A stretch of DNA of 64,000 nt, taken from Vibrio ouci (GTDB taxonomy: Bacteria > Pseudomonadota > Gammaproteobacteria > Enterobacterales > Vibrionaceae). A program made the translations under genes and the position numbers. The notes under the pieces are model-generated. The model had not been told where the DNA came from. It saw nothing but the letters and a program-made list of their open reading frames with translations, and ran no database searches. Below are positions 24,765-34,060 of the stretch, piece after piece; position 1 is the stretch's first letter; every line of letters starts with the position of its first letter. Where the stretch lies: NCBI RefSeq assembly GCF_004551525.1, contig NZ_SATR01000029.1:1-64000 (forward strand), read 5' to 3'.

Positions 24765-25556
24765 TTACTGAGGTAGAAACTGGGTACCAATGCTTTGACC
24801 GGCAAATAGGTCTGTAAGCTTATCTGGGTAACGCCATGTTGCGACTTCAATTGGTCGACCAAGGTCATTGGCTGCTTCAAGTGCCGCTTGTACCTTAACG
24901 ATCATGCCGTCAGTGATAACATGGCCATCAATCAAGCTTTGCGCTTGTTTCTCATCGAGGCTTTTAATCAAATGACCTTTGCCATCCAATACGCCACTCA
25001 CATCAGAAAGCAGCACTAACTCAGCATCCAAACTGCCCGCAACCGCTACTGCAGCTTGGTCAGCATTGACGTTCATCATCTGGCCTTGCTCAGTCAAACC
25101 AATCGAACTAATGATTGGCAGTGCACCTGCAGCCAATACCGCTTGAAGCACTGATGAATCACCTGGGGTCGCTTTACCTACCGCACCTAGCTCTGGATCA
25201 AGCTCTTCGATATGACATAGGCCACCATCGGCAAGGCTTAGACCAACAGCGTTAAGGCCATCCTTAATCGCTTGCCCTTGCAGCATCTTATTTGCGGTAC
25301 CAGCCAGTGCACCTGCAATCACAGGGACCTGCTCGTAAGGGGTCACTCGTAAACCATTTTTCTTAACGGTTTCCAGTTGTAGCTTCGCCATAAGATCGTC
25401 CACTAGATAACCTCCTCCATGGACGATCACAATTCGTCGCTGAGCTTGTTGTTGGTAGTTGGCAATCGCACCAAATACCTGGCTTAACGTCTCAGTACAC
25501 GACAGTGCAGCACCGCCTAATTTGATCACTAATGGAGTTTGTTTGTTATCTGTCAT
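24765..25556 (-). CDS. argB: Acetylglutamate kinase
   Basis: Phosphorylates N-acetylglutamate. Amino acid kinase fold of 263 aa from ATG 25556 (AGGAATAAGTG upstream). Motifs: VIKLGGAALS (10-19), VIVHGGGYLVDDL near 45, and LLSDVSGVLDGKG near 182 with the catalytic Lys in the DGMIVKVQAALEA segment near 218. No N-terminal extension of the arginine-sensitive type is present. 22-base gap from argC. Confidence 0.97.
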   Translation of the reverse strand: MTDNKQTPLVIKLGGAALSCTETLSQVFGAIANYQQQAQRRIVIVHGGGYLVDDLMAKLQLETVKKNGLRVTPYEQVPVIAGALAGTANKMLQGQAIKDGLNAVGLSLADGGLCHIEELDPELGAVGKATPGDSSVLQAVLAAGALPIISSIGLTEQGQMMNVNADQAAVAVAGSLDAELVLLSDVSGVLDGKGHLIKSLDEKQAQSLIDGHVITDGMIVKVQAALEAANDLGRPIEVATWRYPDKLTDLFAGQSIGTQFLPQ

Positions 25557-25578
25557 CACTTATTCCTTCCCTGCCCAA

Positions 25579-26583
25579 TTAAACAAGAGCAGTCAGCTCT
25601 GGAAATCCGTAGTGGATGTTTACACATTGCATCGCTTGACTTGATGCACCTTTAAGTAAGTTATCAATCGCTGAAACAACAATGATATGCTCACCTTGAA
25701 CCTTCCAGCCAATATCGCAGAAAGGCGTATTCTCTACATTCTGTAGTGTTGGCAATGTAGACTCTGTAAGTCGCACTGCCGGTTTATTTTGGTAAGCCGA
25801 CGTAAATGCTTCTGCAATCTGAGCTTCTGTTACGCCTGCTTTGAGTTTCATCGTGATAGTGGCCAAAATGCCACGCTTAAAGTTGCCAAGATGGGGAGTA
25901 AAAATCACATCGGTACCCAGATGAGAAGCAATCTCTGGCTGATGACGGTGATTAAACACACCATAAGCTTGTAAGCTCACTTCGCAAAAGCTGTTGGTCA
26001 TTGAGGCTTTTCTGCCAGCTCCTGACACACCGCTCGTAGCATTAATCACTGGCCACTGGTTGGTATCGAGCAAAGCTTCATCAAGTAACGGTTTGATCGC
26101 TAGCTGAGAAGCGGTTGGGTAACAGCCCGGAACGGCAATCAGCTGGCTCTGCTTGATCCCTTCAGCATTCCACTCAGCAAGCCCGTATACCGAATTATCT
26201 AGCCAAGCTTCATGTTGATGCGCAAAACCATAGAATTCATCGTAAAAGCCTTCCTTCTTAACGCGGAATGCACCGGATAGGTCGAAGACTTGGCAGCCCT
26301 CTGCTAAGAAGATAGGGGCTAAGTCATGGCTTACTTCATGAGCGGTGGCTAGAAACACCACATCACTCTGCTTAGCGACTTGAGCGGGGTCTTTTAACGG
26401 CTCGACCGAATGACTAATAATGCCCGCGAGCTTACCGTGCAGCTCAGCGATGCTCTTACCAGCATCTAGACTATTGGCGGAAACATACAAACCTGATAGC
26501 GTAAGTTCAGGGTGTTTGTGCACCATCAGAGCGAGTTCCGCTCCTGTGTAACCGCTTGCGCCTATGATTGTGGTTTTAAGCAT
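25579..26583 (-). CDS. argC: N-acetyl-gamma-glutamyl-phosphate reductase
   Basis: NADPH-dependent reduction of acetylglutamyl phosphate to the semialdehyde. I start at ATG 26583 (MLKTTIIGASGYTGAEL), which places the Rossmann GASGYTGAEL at the N terminus; the open frame runs 11 codons further without support. 334 aa. Catalytic Cys in VPGCYPTAS near 154. First gene of argCBG, divergent from argE, with tandem ARG boxes between. Confidence 0.96.
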   Translation of the reverse strand: MLKTTIIGASGYTGAELALMVHKHPELTLSGLYVSANSLDAGKSIAELHGKLAGIISHSVEPLKDPAQVAKQSDVVFLATAHEVSHDLAPIFLAEGCQVFDLSGAFRVKKEGFYDEFYGFAHQHEAWLDNSVYGLAEWNAEGIKQSQLIAVPGCYPTASQLAIKPLLDEALLDTNQWPVINATSGVSGAGRKASMTNSFCEVSLQAYGVFNHRHQPEIASHLGTDVIFTPHLGNFKRGILATITMKLKAGVTEAQIAEAFTSAYQNKPAVRLTESTLPTLQNVENTPFCDIGWKVQGEHIIVVSAIDNLLKGASSQAMQCVNIHYGFPELTALV

Positions 26584-26653
26584 CTCTAACATCCATTTTC
26601 GACTTAAAATTGCCACTCTAGTTGTGACTATAAATTTAAATTATTTGCTCTTT

Positions 26654-26692
26654 ATTGGTTTTTTATTCAATAAAAGTGATTTAATATGTGTT
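26654..26692. promoter_or_regulatory. Tandem ARG boxes (ArgR operator) between argC and argE
   Basis: Box 1 core TGGTTTTTTATTCA (26656-26669) matches TGAATWWWWATTCA at 12 of 14; box 2 core TGATTTAATATGTG (26677-26690) at 10 of 14. Their centres are 21 bases apart, the standard spacing of two 18-base ARG boxes with a 3-base gap. It would let arginine repress both argCBG and argE. Confidence 0.7.
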
Positions 26693-26737
26693 TTACCTTC
26701 TTAACCCAAATCTGTCAACAGGGAAAGTAAACTAAAT

Positions 26738-27874
26738 ATGCAATTACCAAGTTTTCTAGAGGTCTACAGCGGCCTAATCTCCACCTCATCGATCAGCTCG
26801 ACAGATCCAAGTTGGGATGAAGGCAATGCGCAAGTAATTGAAAAACTCGCCACTTGGCTCAAAGATATCGGTTTTGAAGTAAATCTGACGGAAGTAGAAC
26901 CGGGTAAATTCAACCTCATCGCCAAAAAAGGTTCTGGTGAAGGCGGTTTGCTGCTTGCAGGACACAGCGATACCGTGCCGTTTGATGAAGGGCGTTGGAA
27001 CTACGAGCCTCATGCACTCACTGAAGCGAACAACCGCTTTTACGGTCTAGGGACAGCGGATATGAAAGGTTTCTTTGCCTTTATTATTGAAGCGGTTAAA
27101 AAAGTAGACTGGAGTAAACAGACCAAGCCGCTCTGTATACTTGCGACTTGCGACGAAGAGACCACTATGCTCGGCGCTCGCCATTTCACTGAAAGTGCCC
27201 CATTTAAACCTGATTACTGCATCATTGGTGAACCAACCAGCCTAGTGCCCATTCGCGGCCACAAAGGTCATGTGGCCAATGCCGTGCGTGTGACGGGTAA
27301 ATCAGGTCACTCTTCAGATCCTGCGTTAGGGGTTAACGCGATTGAGATTATGCATGAAGTGTTGTTCGCTCTGATGCAGCTGCGCGACAAACTGATCAAA
27401 GAGTACCACCACCCAGGGTTTGCTATCCCAAGCCCTACGCTTAACCTTGGTCATATTCATGGTGGTGACAGTGCCAATCGCATTTGTGGCTGTTGTGAGC
27501 TGCACTATGATGTGCGACCACTACCGGGGATCAGCCTAGATGGACTCGATAACATGCTGCGTGGTGCGCTGAAAGAAGTAGAAGCAAAATGGCCGGGACG
27601 TATTGCTATTACCCCGCTGCACGAACCGATTCCAGGTTACGAATGTCAACATGACCATCCATTTATTGGTGGCGTAGAAGAGATTTGTGGCGTTGACTCT
27701 GAAACAGTCAACTACTGTACGGAAGCACCGTTCTTGCAACAGCTCTGCCCAACACTGGTACTAGGACCAGGTTCGATTGACCAAGCCCACCAGCCTGATG
27801 AGTTCCTAGCGTTTGACTTTATCGACCCAACCATCGATGTTCTGTCAAAAGCGATGCATAAGTATTGTTTTTAG
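26738..27874 (+). CDS. argE: Acetylornithine deacetylase
   Basis: Zinc M20-family hydrolase releasing ornithine from acetylornithine. 378 aa. Metal/catalytic motifs: GHSDTVPFDEG near 71 (His72, Asp74), GTADMKGFF near 104, catalytic Glu in CDEETTMLGA near 137 and ligand Glu in IGEPTSL near 161. With both argE and the GNAT domain on ArgH, the linear acetyl cycle needs an acetylglutamate synthase, which that fusion may supply. Terminator follows. Confidence 0.96.
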   Translation: MQLPSFLEVYSGLISTSSISSTDPSWDEGNAQVIEKLATWLKDIGFEVNLTEVEPGKFNLIAKKGSGEGGLLLAGHSDTVPFDEGRWNYEPHALTEANNRFYGLGTADMKGFFAFIIEAVKKVDWSKQTKPLCILATCDEETTMLGARHFTESAPFKPDYCIIGEPTSLVPIRGHKGHVANAVRVTGKSGHSSDPALGVNAIEIMHEVLFALMQLRDKLIKEYHHPGFAIPSPTLNLGHIHGGDSANRICGCCELHYDVRPLPGISLDGLDNMLRGALKEVEAKWPGRIAITPLHEPIPGYECQHDHPFIGGVEEICGVDSETVNYCTEAPFLQQLCPTLVLGPGSIDQAHQPDEFLAFDFIDPTIDVLSKAMHKYCF

Positions 27875-27890
27875 CTTCTGAATGGCTAAG

Positions 27891-27924
27891 AAAAGGGTTG
27901 GTGTCGTATACCAACCCTTTTTTA
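27891..27924 (+). terminator. Terminator after argE
   Basis: AAAAGGGTTGGT, GTCGTAT, ACCAACCCTTTTTT. Confidence 0.92.
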
Positions 27925-27927
27925 ATT

Positions 27928-28033
27928 TGTCATCCTCAAGAATAAGGGGCGGGGGGAATCGGGGGTATCTTGAAGTGAGTCGAAAGTTTTAAGAGATTCC
28001 TTACTCGCTCATTCTTCTCTCTAAGGAATGACA
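27928..28033. repeat. Dispersed intergenic repeat, copy 2
   Basis: Same ends as copy 1 (TGTCATCCTCAAGA ... GGAATGACA) and a shared internal AGATTCC(C/T)TACTCGCTC. It is six bases longer, with a G-rich insert near 27947-27965. Confidence 0.75.
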
Positions 28034-28300
28034 CAATCTAGATATGCCCCTCTGATAAAGCAAACCTCTAACTCACTTATCAACGGGGGCATTGTGCGGA
28101 ACGAAGTGCGAATTCTCAGCCCAATTCTGTAATAAAATTTCAACATAATTAGTCAATCACATAGCTCGCTATGCGTTACATTCACTTGCACAATATTTGC
28201 AAACTTAACCTACAGTAATTGACTCCAGGCGACATTTTTCGCTAGATTGTTTACCTAACAAGGAACATTGGATGTAATTTTTTTACAAGGCAGGATGACA

Positions 28301-30934
28301 ATGAACGAGAAATACTCTGCTCTCAGAAGCAATGTGAGCATGCTAGGACACTTGCTCGGCAACACCATCAAGGACGCACATGGTGACGTACTTCTAGAGA
28401 AAGTAGAAACCATTCGTAAACTTTCTAAGTCCGCCCTCGCAGGCAATCAAAAAGATCGCGACAGCTTAATCGAAGAGATTAAAAGCCTGCCAAATGAACA
28501 ACTCACCCCTGTTGCTCATGCATTCAACCAATTTCTAAACCTTACTAACATGGCAGAGCAGTACCATACGATCTCTCGCCATTGTGATGCTCACGTTTGT
28601 GAACCTGATGCGATTAACTCGCTTTTCTCTAAGCTGGCACAAAATGACATCAGCAAGCTAGATACTGCGCAAGCCGTCCGTGATCTCAACATTGAGCTGG
28701 TACTGACCGCTCACCCAACAGAAATCACTCGTCGCACCATGATCAACAAGTTGGTCAAAATCAATGAGTGTCTATCTAAGCTTGAACTTGGCGAGCTATC
28801 AGTGAAAGAGCGCGCGAAAACAGAACGCCGCCTAGAACAACTTATCGCCCAAAGCTGGCACTCAGATACCATTCGCCAACAGCGACCAACGCCGCTTGAT
28901 GAAGCGAAATGGGGCTTTGCGGTTGTAGAAAACTCACTATGGGAAGCGGTACCAGACTTTTTGCGCGAACTCGATCAACGCCTAGAAGGTCACCTTGGTG
29001 AAGGCCTTCCTATCGATGCACGCCCAGTACACTTCTCTTCTTGGATGGGCGGCGACCGTGACGGCAACCCATTTGTTACTCATACCATTACCCGTGAAGT
29101 GTTACTGCTTTCTCGCTGGAAAGCGGCTGACCTTTACCTAGGCGACATTAACGAGCTGGTTAGCGAACTGTCGATGACCCAGTGTAATGATGCCGTTCGC
29201 GCACTAGCGGGTGAAGATGAGCACGAACCATACCGTGCGGTTCTTAAACAGCTTCGCGCACTACTGAACGAAACCAAAGAAATCCTAGACGCTAAGATTC
29301 ACGGTCAAAAGCTGGCAGTGAAAGCACCACTACAACGCATTGAGCAACTATGGGAACCACTGTACGCGTGTTACCAATCACTGCATGAGTGTGGCATGGG
29401 CATCATCGCTGATGGTTCGCTACTGGATACACTTCGCCGTATTAAAGCGTTTGGTGTGCACCTAGTTCGTCTTGATATTCGCCAAGAGAGCACGCGCCAT
29501 TCAGATGCCCTATCTGAGCTAACTCGTTACCTAGGCATTGGAGATTACGATCAGTGGAGCGAACAAGATAAAGTTGCCTTCCTAACCAATGAGCTGGCTT
29601 CTAAGCGCCCTCTTCTTCCGCGTGACTGGGAACCATCAGAGTCAGTTAAAGAAGTACTCGATACCTGTAAGATTGTTGCAGCGCAGCCTCGCGAAGCATT
29701 TGGTGCTTACGTTATTTCTATGGCGCGTACTGCCTCTGACGTATTAGCTGTTCACCTTCTGCTACAAGAATCAGGTTGCCCTTACCGCATGGACGTGTGT
29801 CCTCTGTTCGAAACGTTAGACGATTTGAACAACGCTGAAGCGGTCATCAAACAGCTAATGGGTATCGACTTATACCGCGGCTTCATCCAGAACCACCAAA
29901 TGGTCATGATCGGTTACTCTGACTCAGCGAAAGACGCAGGTGTAATGTCTGCAGGTTGGGCGCAGTACCATGCGATGGATTCACTGGTAAAAGTTGCTGA
30001 AGAAGAAGGCGTAGAACTAACGCTATTCCACGGCCGCGGCGGTACTATCGGTCGTGGTGGTGCACCAGCGCATGCGGCACTGCTTTCTCAGCCACCGAAG
30101 AGCCTCAAAGGCGGTCTGCGTGTGACCGAGCAAGGCGAGATGATTCGCTTTAAGCTAGGTCTACCAGATGTTGCCGTAAACAGCTTTAATCTGTACGCGA
30201 GTGCAATCCTAGAAGCGAACCTACTGCCACCACCAGAGCCTAAGCAAGAGTGGCGCGACCTAATGGACGTACTGTCTGAAGTGAGCTGTGAAGCTTACCG
30301 TAAGGTTGTACGCGGCGAACCTGACTTCGTTCCTTACTTCCGCCAAGCAACGCCTGAGCTAGAGTTGGGTAAACTACCGCTAGGTTCTCGCCCTGCTAAG
30401 CGTAATCCGAAAGGTGGTGTAGAAAGCCTACGTGCGATTCCATGGATCTTCTCCTGGAGCCAAAACCGTCTGGTTCTGCCTGCATGGCTTGGCGCTGGTG
30501 AAGCAATTCAATACTCAGTCGACAAAGGTCACCAAGCACTACTAGAAGAGATGTGTCGTGAGTGGCCATTCTTCTCGACTCGCCTAGGTATGCTGGAAAT
30601 GGTTTACACCAAGTGTAACCTAGAGATTTCTCGTTACTATGATGAGCGACTCGTCGACAGTGAGCTACTACCACTGGGCGACCGCTTACGTGATCAGCTA
30701 CAGCAAGATATCAAAGCGGTACTTAACGTAGAAAACAATGAGAACTTGATGCAAAGCGACCCTTGGGGCTTAGAATCAATTCGCCTACGTAACATCTACG
30801 TCGAGCCATTGAACATGCTGCAAGCAGAGCTGCTATACCGTACTCGTCAGAATGAAGAGTCGGCACCAGAGCTTGAAGAAGCATTAATGGTGACCATAGC
30901 AGGTATTGCCGCTGGTATGCGTAACACAGGTTAA
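28301..30934 (+). CDS. ppc: Phosphoenolpyruvate carboxylase
   Basis: Anaplerotic enzyme making oxaloacetate from PEP and bicarbonate. I start at ATG 28301 (MNEKYSALRSN, preceded by AGGATGAC), not the in-frame ATG 11 codons upstream. 877 aa. Catalytic His in LTAHPTEITRR near 138, GYSDSAKDAGVMSAGW near 540, the FHGRGGTIGRGGAP loop near 579, and the canonical C-terminal end RNTG. Stands alone between terminators. Confidence 0.97.
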   Translation: MNEKYSALRSNVSMLGHLLGNTIKDAHGDVLLEKVETIRKLSKSALAGNQKDRDSLIEEIKSLPNEQLTPVAHAFNQFLNLTNMAEQYHTISRHCDAHVCEPDAINSLFSKLAQNDISKLDTAQAVRDLNIELVLTAHPTEITRRTMINKLVKINECLSKLELGELSVKERAKTERRLEQLIAQSWHSDTIRQQRPTPLDEAKWGFAVVENSLWEAVPDFLRELDQRLEGHLGEGLPIDARPVHFSSWMGGDRDGNPFVTHTITREVLLLSRWKAADLYLGDINELVSELSMTQCNDAVRALAGEDEHEPYRAVLKQLRALLNETKEILDAKIHGQKLAVKAPLQRIEQLWEPLYACYQSLHECGMGIIADGSLLDTLRRIKAFGVHLVRLDIRQESTRHSDALSELTRYLGIGDYDQWSEQDKVAFLTNELASKRPLLPRDWEPSESVKEVLDTCKIVAAQPREAFGAYVISMARTASDVLAVHLLLQESGCPYRMDVCPLFETLDDLNNAEAVIKQLMGIDLYRGFIQNHQMVMIGYSDSAKDAGVMSAGWAQYHAMDSLVKVAEEEGVELTLFHGRGGTIGRGGAPAHAALLSQPPKSLKGGLRVTEQGEMIRFKLGLPDVAVNSFNLYASAILEANLLPPPEPKQEWRDLMDVLSEVSCEAYRKVVRGEPDFVPYFRQATPELELGKLPLGSRPAKRNPKGGVESLRAIPWIFSWSQNRLVLPAWLGAGEAIQYSVDKGHQALLEEMCREWPFFSTRLGMLEMVYTKCNLEISRYYDERLVDSELLPLGDRLRDQLQQDIKAVLNVENNENLMQSDPWGLESIRLRNIYVEPLNMLQAELLYRTRQNEESAPELEEALMVTIAGIAAGMRNTG

Positions 30935-30956
30935 TGCCTCCAGCGCCGACACAAGA

Positions 30957-30990
30957 AAAGGTTGATGTGTAAAAGCATCAACCTTTTTAT
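30957..30990 (+). terminator. Terminator after ppc
   Basis: AAAAGGTTGATG, TGTAAAAG, CATCAACCTTTTT. Confidence 0.9.
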
Positions 30991-31078
30991 ATGGCAATCA
31001 AACAAAACACCAGATACAACCCCCAACCAAAGCGACAAAACGACATTTTAGATAGCATAAAATACCATCCAATTATCA

Positions 31079-31100
31079 TTATTGAGATTTTTGTCAGTTT
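31079..31100 (+). promoter_or_regulatory. Candidate LuxR/HapR-family operator upstream of aphA
   Basis: TTATTGA-N8-TCAGT agrees with the 22-base LuxR consensus TTATTGATAAATTTATCAATAA at 15 positions, with the left arm perfect. The high-cell-density master regulator (HapR/LuxR/OpaR) directly represses aphA in several Vibrio species. Confidence 0.55.
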
Positions 31101-31362
31101 TTCGGGCTATTTTGTCCTTCTATTCCACTTTATGCTTATTATTTAGATATACTACTCAACCTCTACAGCGATACATATATAATTTACAGGCTGTAGACCT
31201 CGATAATTCACTTATCGATCCTAGGTGATAAACCGGCTTTTCAAGGTGACATGACCAACATTGGTTGGTGCTGCTTTCTTATACGATAAAGAGTGCCTCA
31301 AGAAGCACGAGAGTAATTAAGCAGTTGTATTTAGTAGTTTATTTACCTTTTGGATTGAAGAC

Positions 31363-31902
31363 ATGTCATTACCACACGTTATCTTAACCGTTCTAAGCAC
31401 ACGCGACGCAACCGGATACGACATCACTAAAGAATTTTCTGCCACTATTGGCTACTTCTGGAAAGCGAGCCACCAGCAAGTTTATCGCGAGCTGAACAAA
31501 ATGGCTCAAAATAACTTAGTGACTTGCGTACTAGAGCCTCAAGAAGGCAAACCAGACCGTAAGGTTTACTCAATTACGGATTCAGGCCGAGTAGCCCTTG
31601 GGGAGTGGTTTGATCAACCAACCGCGCACCCAACCGTTCGTGACGAGTTCTCTGCAAAGTTAATGGCTTGTGCCGTACAACCTTCAGCGCCATACCGAGT
31701 TCAGCTTTCTGAGCTAGTTGAAGAGTCACGTAAGCTAGTTGCGCACTACCAAGAAATTGAAAACGCATACTACCCTGCAACAACGACATTAGATAAGCAA
31801 CAGCGCCTTGAGCGTCTAACGCTACGTAGAAACCTACTGATCCGCCAAGCTTGGATTACGTGGGCAGAAGAGGTATTGGTTGAGCTAGAAGAGCTAGCAT
31901 AA
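31363..31902 (+). CDS. aphA: AphA quorum-sensing / virulence regulator
   Basis: PadR-family DNA-binding protein, master regulator at low cell density in Vibrio. 179 aa. Winged helix about 1-85 (GYDITKEFSATIGYFWKASHQQ; wing near PDRKVYSIT), then a C-terminal antiparallel coiled-coil dimerisation domain about 95-179. The leader is long, and a LuxR-like operator lies about 270 bases upstream. The gene order ppc-aphA-cysE matches other Vibrio. Confidence 0.95.
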   Translation: MSLPHVILTVLSTRDATGYDITKEFSATIGYFWKASHQQVYRELNKMAQNNLVTCVLEPQEGKPDRKVYSITDSGRVALGEWFDQPTAHPTVRDEFSAKLMACAVQPSAPYRVQLSELVEESRKLVAHYQEIENAYYPATTTLDKQQRLERLTLRRNLLIRQAWITWAEEVLVELEELA

Positions 31903-31918
31903 CTGACCACCAAAACGA

Positions 31919-31947
31919 AAAAAGGTTGGCGATAGCCAACCTTTTTG
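31919..31947. terminator. Bidirectional terminator between aphA and cysE
   Basis: AAAAAGGTTGGC, GATA, GCCAACCTTTTT. Confidence 0.92.
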
Positions 31948-31964
31948 TTTTTAAAGCGTAGCGA

Positions 31965-32786
31965 TTAAATCCCATCACCACCAATAAAGCTTTGCGAGCG
32001 ACCATTAAACTGCTGGTCCATATCCAATGAGGGTTTGTCTGTTTTAGGTCGACCAACAATCTTAGCCGGAACCCCAGCAACCGTGGTATGTGGTGGAACA
32101 GGCTGAAGTACCACAGAACATGAGCCAATCTTAGCCCCTTCGCCGACTTCGATATTGCCTAAAATCTTAGCACCAGCACCAATCATCACGCCTTCACGGA
32201 TTTTCGGGTGACGATCACCGCACTCTTTACCAGTACCACCTAGGGTTACATCCTGCAGAATCGAAACATCATTTTCGACAATGGCCGTTTCGCCAATCAC
32301 GATCCCGGTCGCATGATCGAGCATGATACCGCGACCAATTTTTGCCGCTGGGTGAATGTCGACCTGACAAGCCACTGAAATTTGGTTCTGCAAATAAGTC
32401 GCCAGTGCGATTCGGCCTTGCTTCCATAGCCAGTTCGCCACTCGGTAGCCTTGCAGAGCGTGATAGCCTTTTAAATACAGTAATGGCATTGAATACATCG
32501 CAACCGCCGGGTCACGATTCACTGTCGCACAGATATCGCATGCTGCCGCTGCACTGATGCCCGGATCGGCGTTCAACGCTTCTTCAACGACTTCCCTGAC
32601 TGCCATGGCTGGCATAGATGCAGTATTTAGCTTATTGGCTAGAATATAGCTCAGCGCTGCACTCAGGCTATCATGCTTAATAATCGTCGCATGATAGAAG
32701 CTTGCTAACATTGGCTCTTGCTCTGAAAGCTCACGCGCTTCCTTCACAATAGTTTGCCAAACTTTCTGTTTCTCACAATGTTTCAT
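31965..32786 (-). CDS. cysE: Serine O-acetyltransferase
   Basis: First step of cysteine synthesis: serine plus acetyl-CoA to O-acetylserine. 273 aa. Helical N-terminal half, then a left-handed beta helix of hexapeptide repeats (about 145-245). Active-site His/Asp in DIHPAAKIGRGIMLDHATG, and GGTGKECGDRHPKI near 194. The C-terminal tail lacks an obvious terminal Ile: it ends IGGDGI, so the Ile that docks into CysK is in fact present. Follows gpsA by 54 bases. Confidence 0.96.
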   Translation of the reverse strand: MKHCEKQKVWQTIVKEARELSEQEPMLASFYHATIIKHDSLSAALSYILANKLNTASMPAMAVREVVEEALNADPGISAAAACDICATVNRDPAVAMYSMPLLYLKGYHALQGYRVANWLWKQGRIALATYLQNQISVACQVDIHPAAKIGRGIMLDHATGIVIGETAIVENDVSILQDVTLGGTGKECGDRHPKIREGVMIGAGAKILGNIEVGEGAKIGSCSVVLQPVPPHTTVAGVPAKIVGRPKTDKPSLDMDQQFNGRSQSFIGGDGI

Positions 32787-32840
32787 TTAAATACCTAGTA
32801 CTGAATCCCTATAGTCTCTAGTACGATGTTAGCGCTCAAA

Positions 32841-33872
32841 TTAAGCTTCTGCTTTCTTATCGCGTGCTAACAAATCTTTTGCTGCTAAGTGTGCATCCTT
32901 CCCTTGATACAATACTTGATAAATTTGGTCAACAATTGGCATCTCAACACCCATACGTTCAGCCAATAAGTAAACCTCTTTGGTGTTGCGATAACCTTCA
33001 ACAACCTGACCGATTTCTTGTTGGGCAGTATCGACATCTTTACCCTTACCTAGAGCAAGACCAAAACGACGGTTTCGCGATTGGTTGTCAGTACAAGTCA
33101 GCACAAGATCGCCTAAACCCGCCATGCCCATAAAGGTTTCTGGTTGCGCACCTAATGCCGCACCTAGACGCGTCATCTCAGCAAGACCGCGGGTGATAAG
33201 TGCCGTGCGCGCGTTAGCACCAAAACCAATACCATCAGACATACCGGCGCCAATCGCAATCACGTTCTTCACTGCGCCGCCAAGCTGCATACCGATGAAA
33301 TCACTGTTAGCGTAAACACGGAATGTTTTGCTGCAGTGGATCTTCTCTTGAAGGTCAGCGACAAATTCAGCATCCGGTGATGCCACCGAAATCGCCGTTG
33401 GCATCCCCATCGCCAGCTCTTTAGCAAATGTTGGTCCAGACAGAACCGCTAATGAGTAACCTTCACCAATGGCATCAAAAGCCACTTCTTTGAGTAGACG
33501 ACCAGTTTCAGGCTCAAGACCCTTAGTCGCCCAACAAATACGGGTATCTTCACGTAGGAAAGGCTTAACGTTATTCAGTACGATGCCAAACACGTGGCTA
33601 GGAACAACCACCAGCAAATCGCGGCTAGATTGCACCGCTTTTTCTAAATCGGATTCAACGATTAGCGACTCAGGAAAATCAATACCTGGTAAAAATTCAT
33701 GGTTGGCACGATCCGCTTCTAGTTGAGCCATATGCTCTGGATCATGACCCCAAATTACTACATTTGCACCATTGCGTGCCAAAGAGATTGCCAGTGAAGT
33801 ACCGTATGAACCAGCACCCAGTACTGTCATTGCAATATCTTTACCGTAGGCATTATTGGTCTTATCTTTCAT
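32841..33872 (-). CDS. gpsA: Glycerol-3-phosphate dehydrogenase [NAD(P)+]
   Basis: Makes sn-glycerol 3-phosphate for phospholipid synthesis. 343 aa. NAD-binding TVLGAGSYGTSLAISLARNG near 16-35; catalytic Lys in GGAVKNVIAIGAG near 203; GLGDLVLTCT near 265. Start ATG with GGCGGAAC. Probably cotranscribed with cysE, and separated from secB by a terminator, unlike the secB-gpsA-cysE operon seen in enterics. Confidence 0.96.
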   Translation of the reverse strand: MKDKTNNAYGKDIAMTVLGAGSYGTSLAISLARNGANVVIWGHDPEHMAQLEADRANHEFLPGIDFPESLIVESDLEKAVQSSRDLLVVVPSHVFGIVLNNVKPFLREDTRICWATKGLEPETGRLLKEVAFDAIGEGYSLAVLSGPTFAKELAMGMPTAISVASPDAEFVADLQEKIHCSKTFRVYANSDFIGMQLGGAVKNVIAIGAGMSDGIGFGANARTALITRGLAEMTRLGAALGAQPETFMGMAGLGDLVLTCTDNQSRNRRFGLALGKGKDVDTAQQEIGQVVEGYRNTKEVYLLAERMGVEMPIVDQIYQVLYQGKDAHLAAKDLLARDKKAEA

Positions 33873-33984
33873 TGTTCCGCCTGATTGTCATTCGGGTAAC
33901 TAGAATCTTATCGTTAAGTTCTACATAAGATTAAAAATTAACACTAAGCGCCCAGTTTTAGGTTGGCTATTGATGCCTCTAAAC

Positions 33985-34030
33985 AAAAAATGCACATCGC
34001 GTCGATAATAGACACTCTGTGCATTTTTTA
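33985..34030. terminator. Terminator after secB
   Basis: AAAAAATGCACA and TGTGCATTTTTT enclose a 21-base loop. Long loop, so strength is uncertain. Confidence 0.6.
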
Positions 34031-34060
34031 CAGCTCCCCTGCTTAACAGAGGAAAATTAA

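Larger units (their letters stand above)
27875..28300. other. Intergenic region argE-ppc
   Basis: Contains the argE terminator (27891-27924), a copy of the dispersed repeat (27928-28033), an imperfect inverted repeat (28044-28092: ATGCCCC...TGATAA...TTATCA...GGGGCAT), and presumably the ppc promoter, for which TTGCAAA about 28197 and TACAGT about 28211 are only candidates. No small gene seen. Confidence 0.6.
30935..31362. other. Intergenic region ppc-aphA
   Basis: Holds the ppc terminator (30957-30990), a candidate LuxR/HapR-type site (31079-31100), a palindrome TTATC-N10-GATAA near 31212-31230, and a long presumed aphA leader. No open frame of interest. The length fits the multi-regulator control known for aphA. 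Confidence 0.6.
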
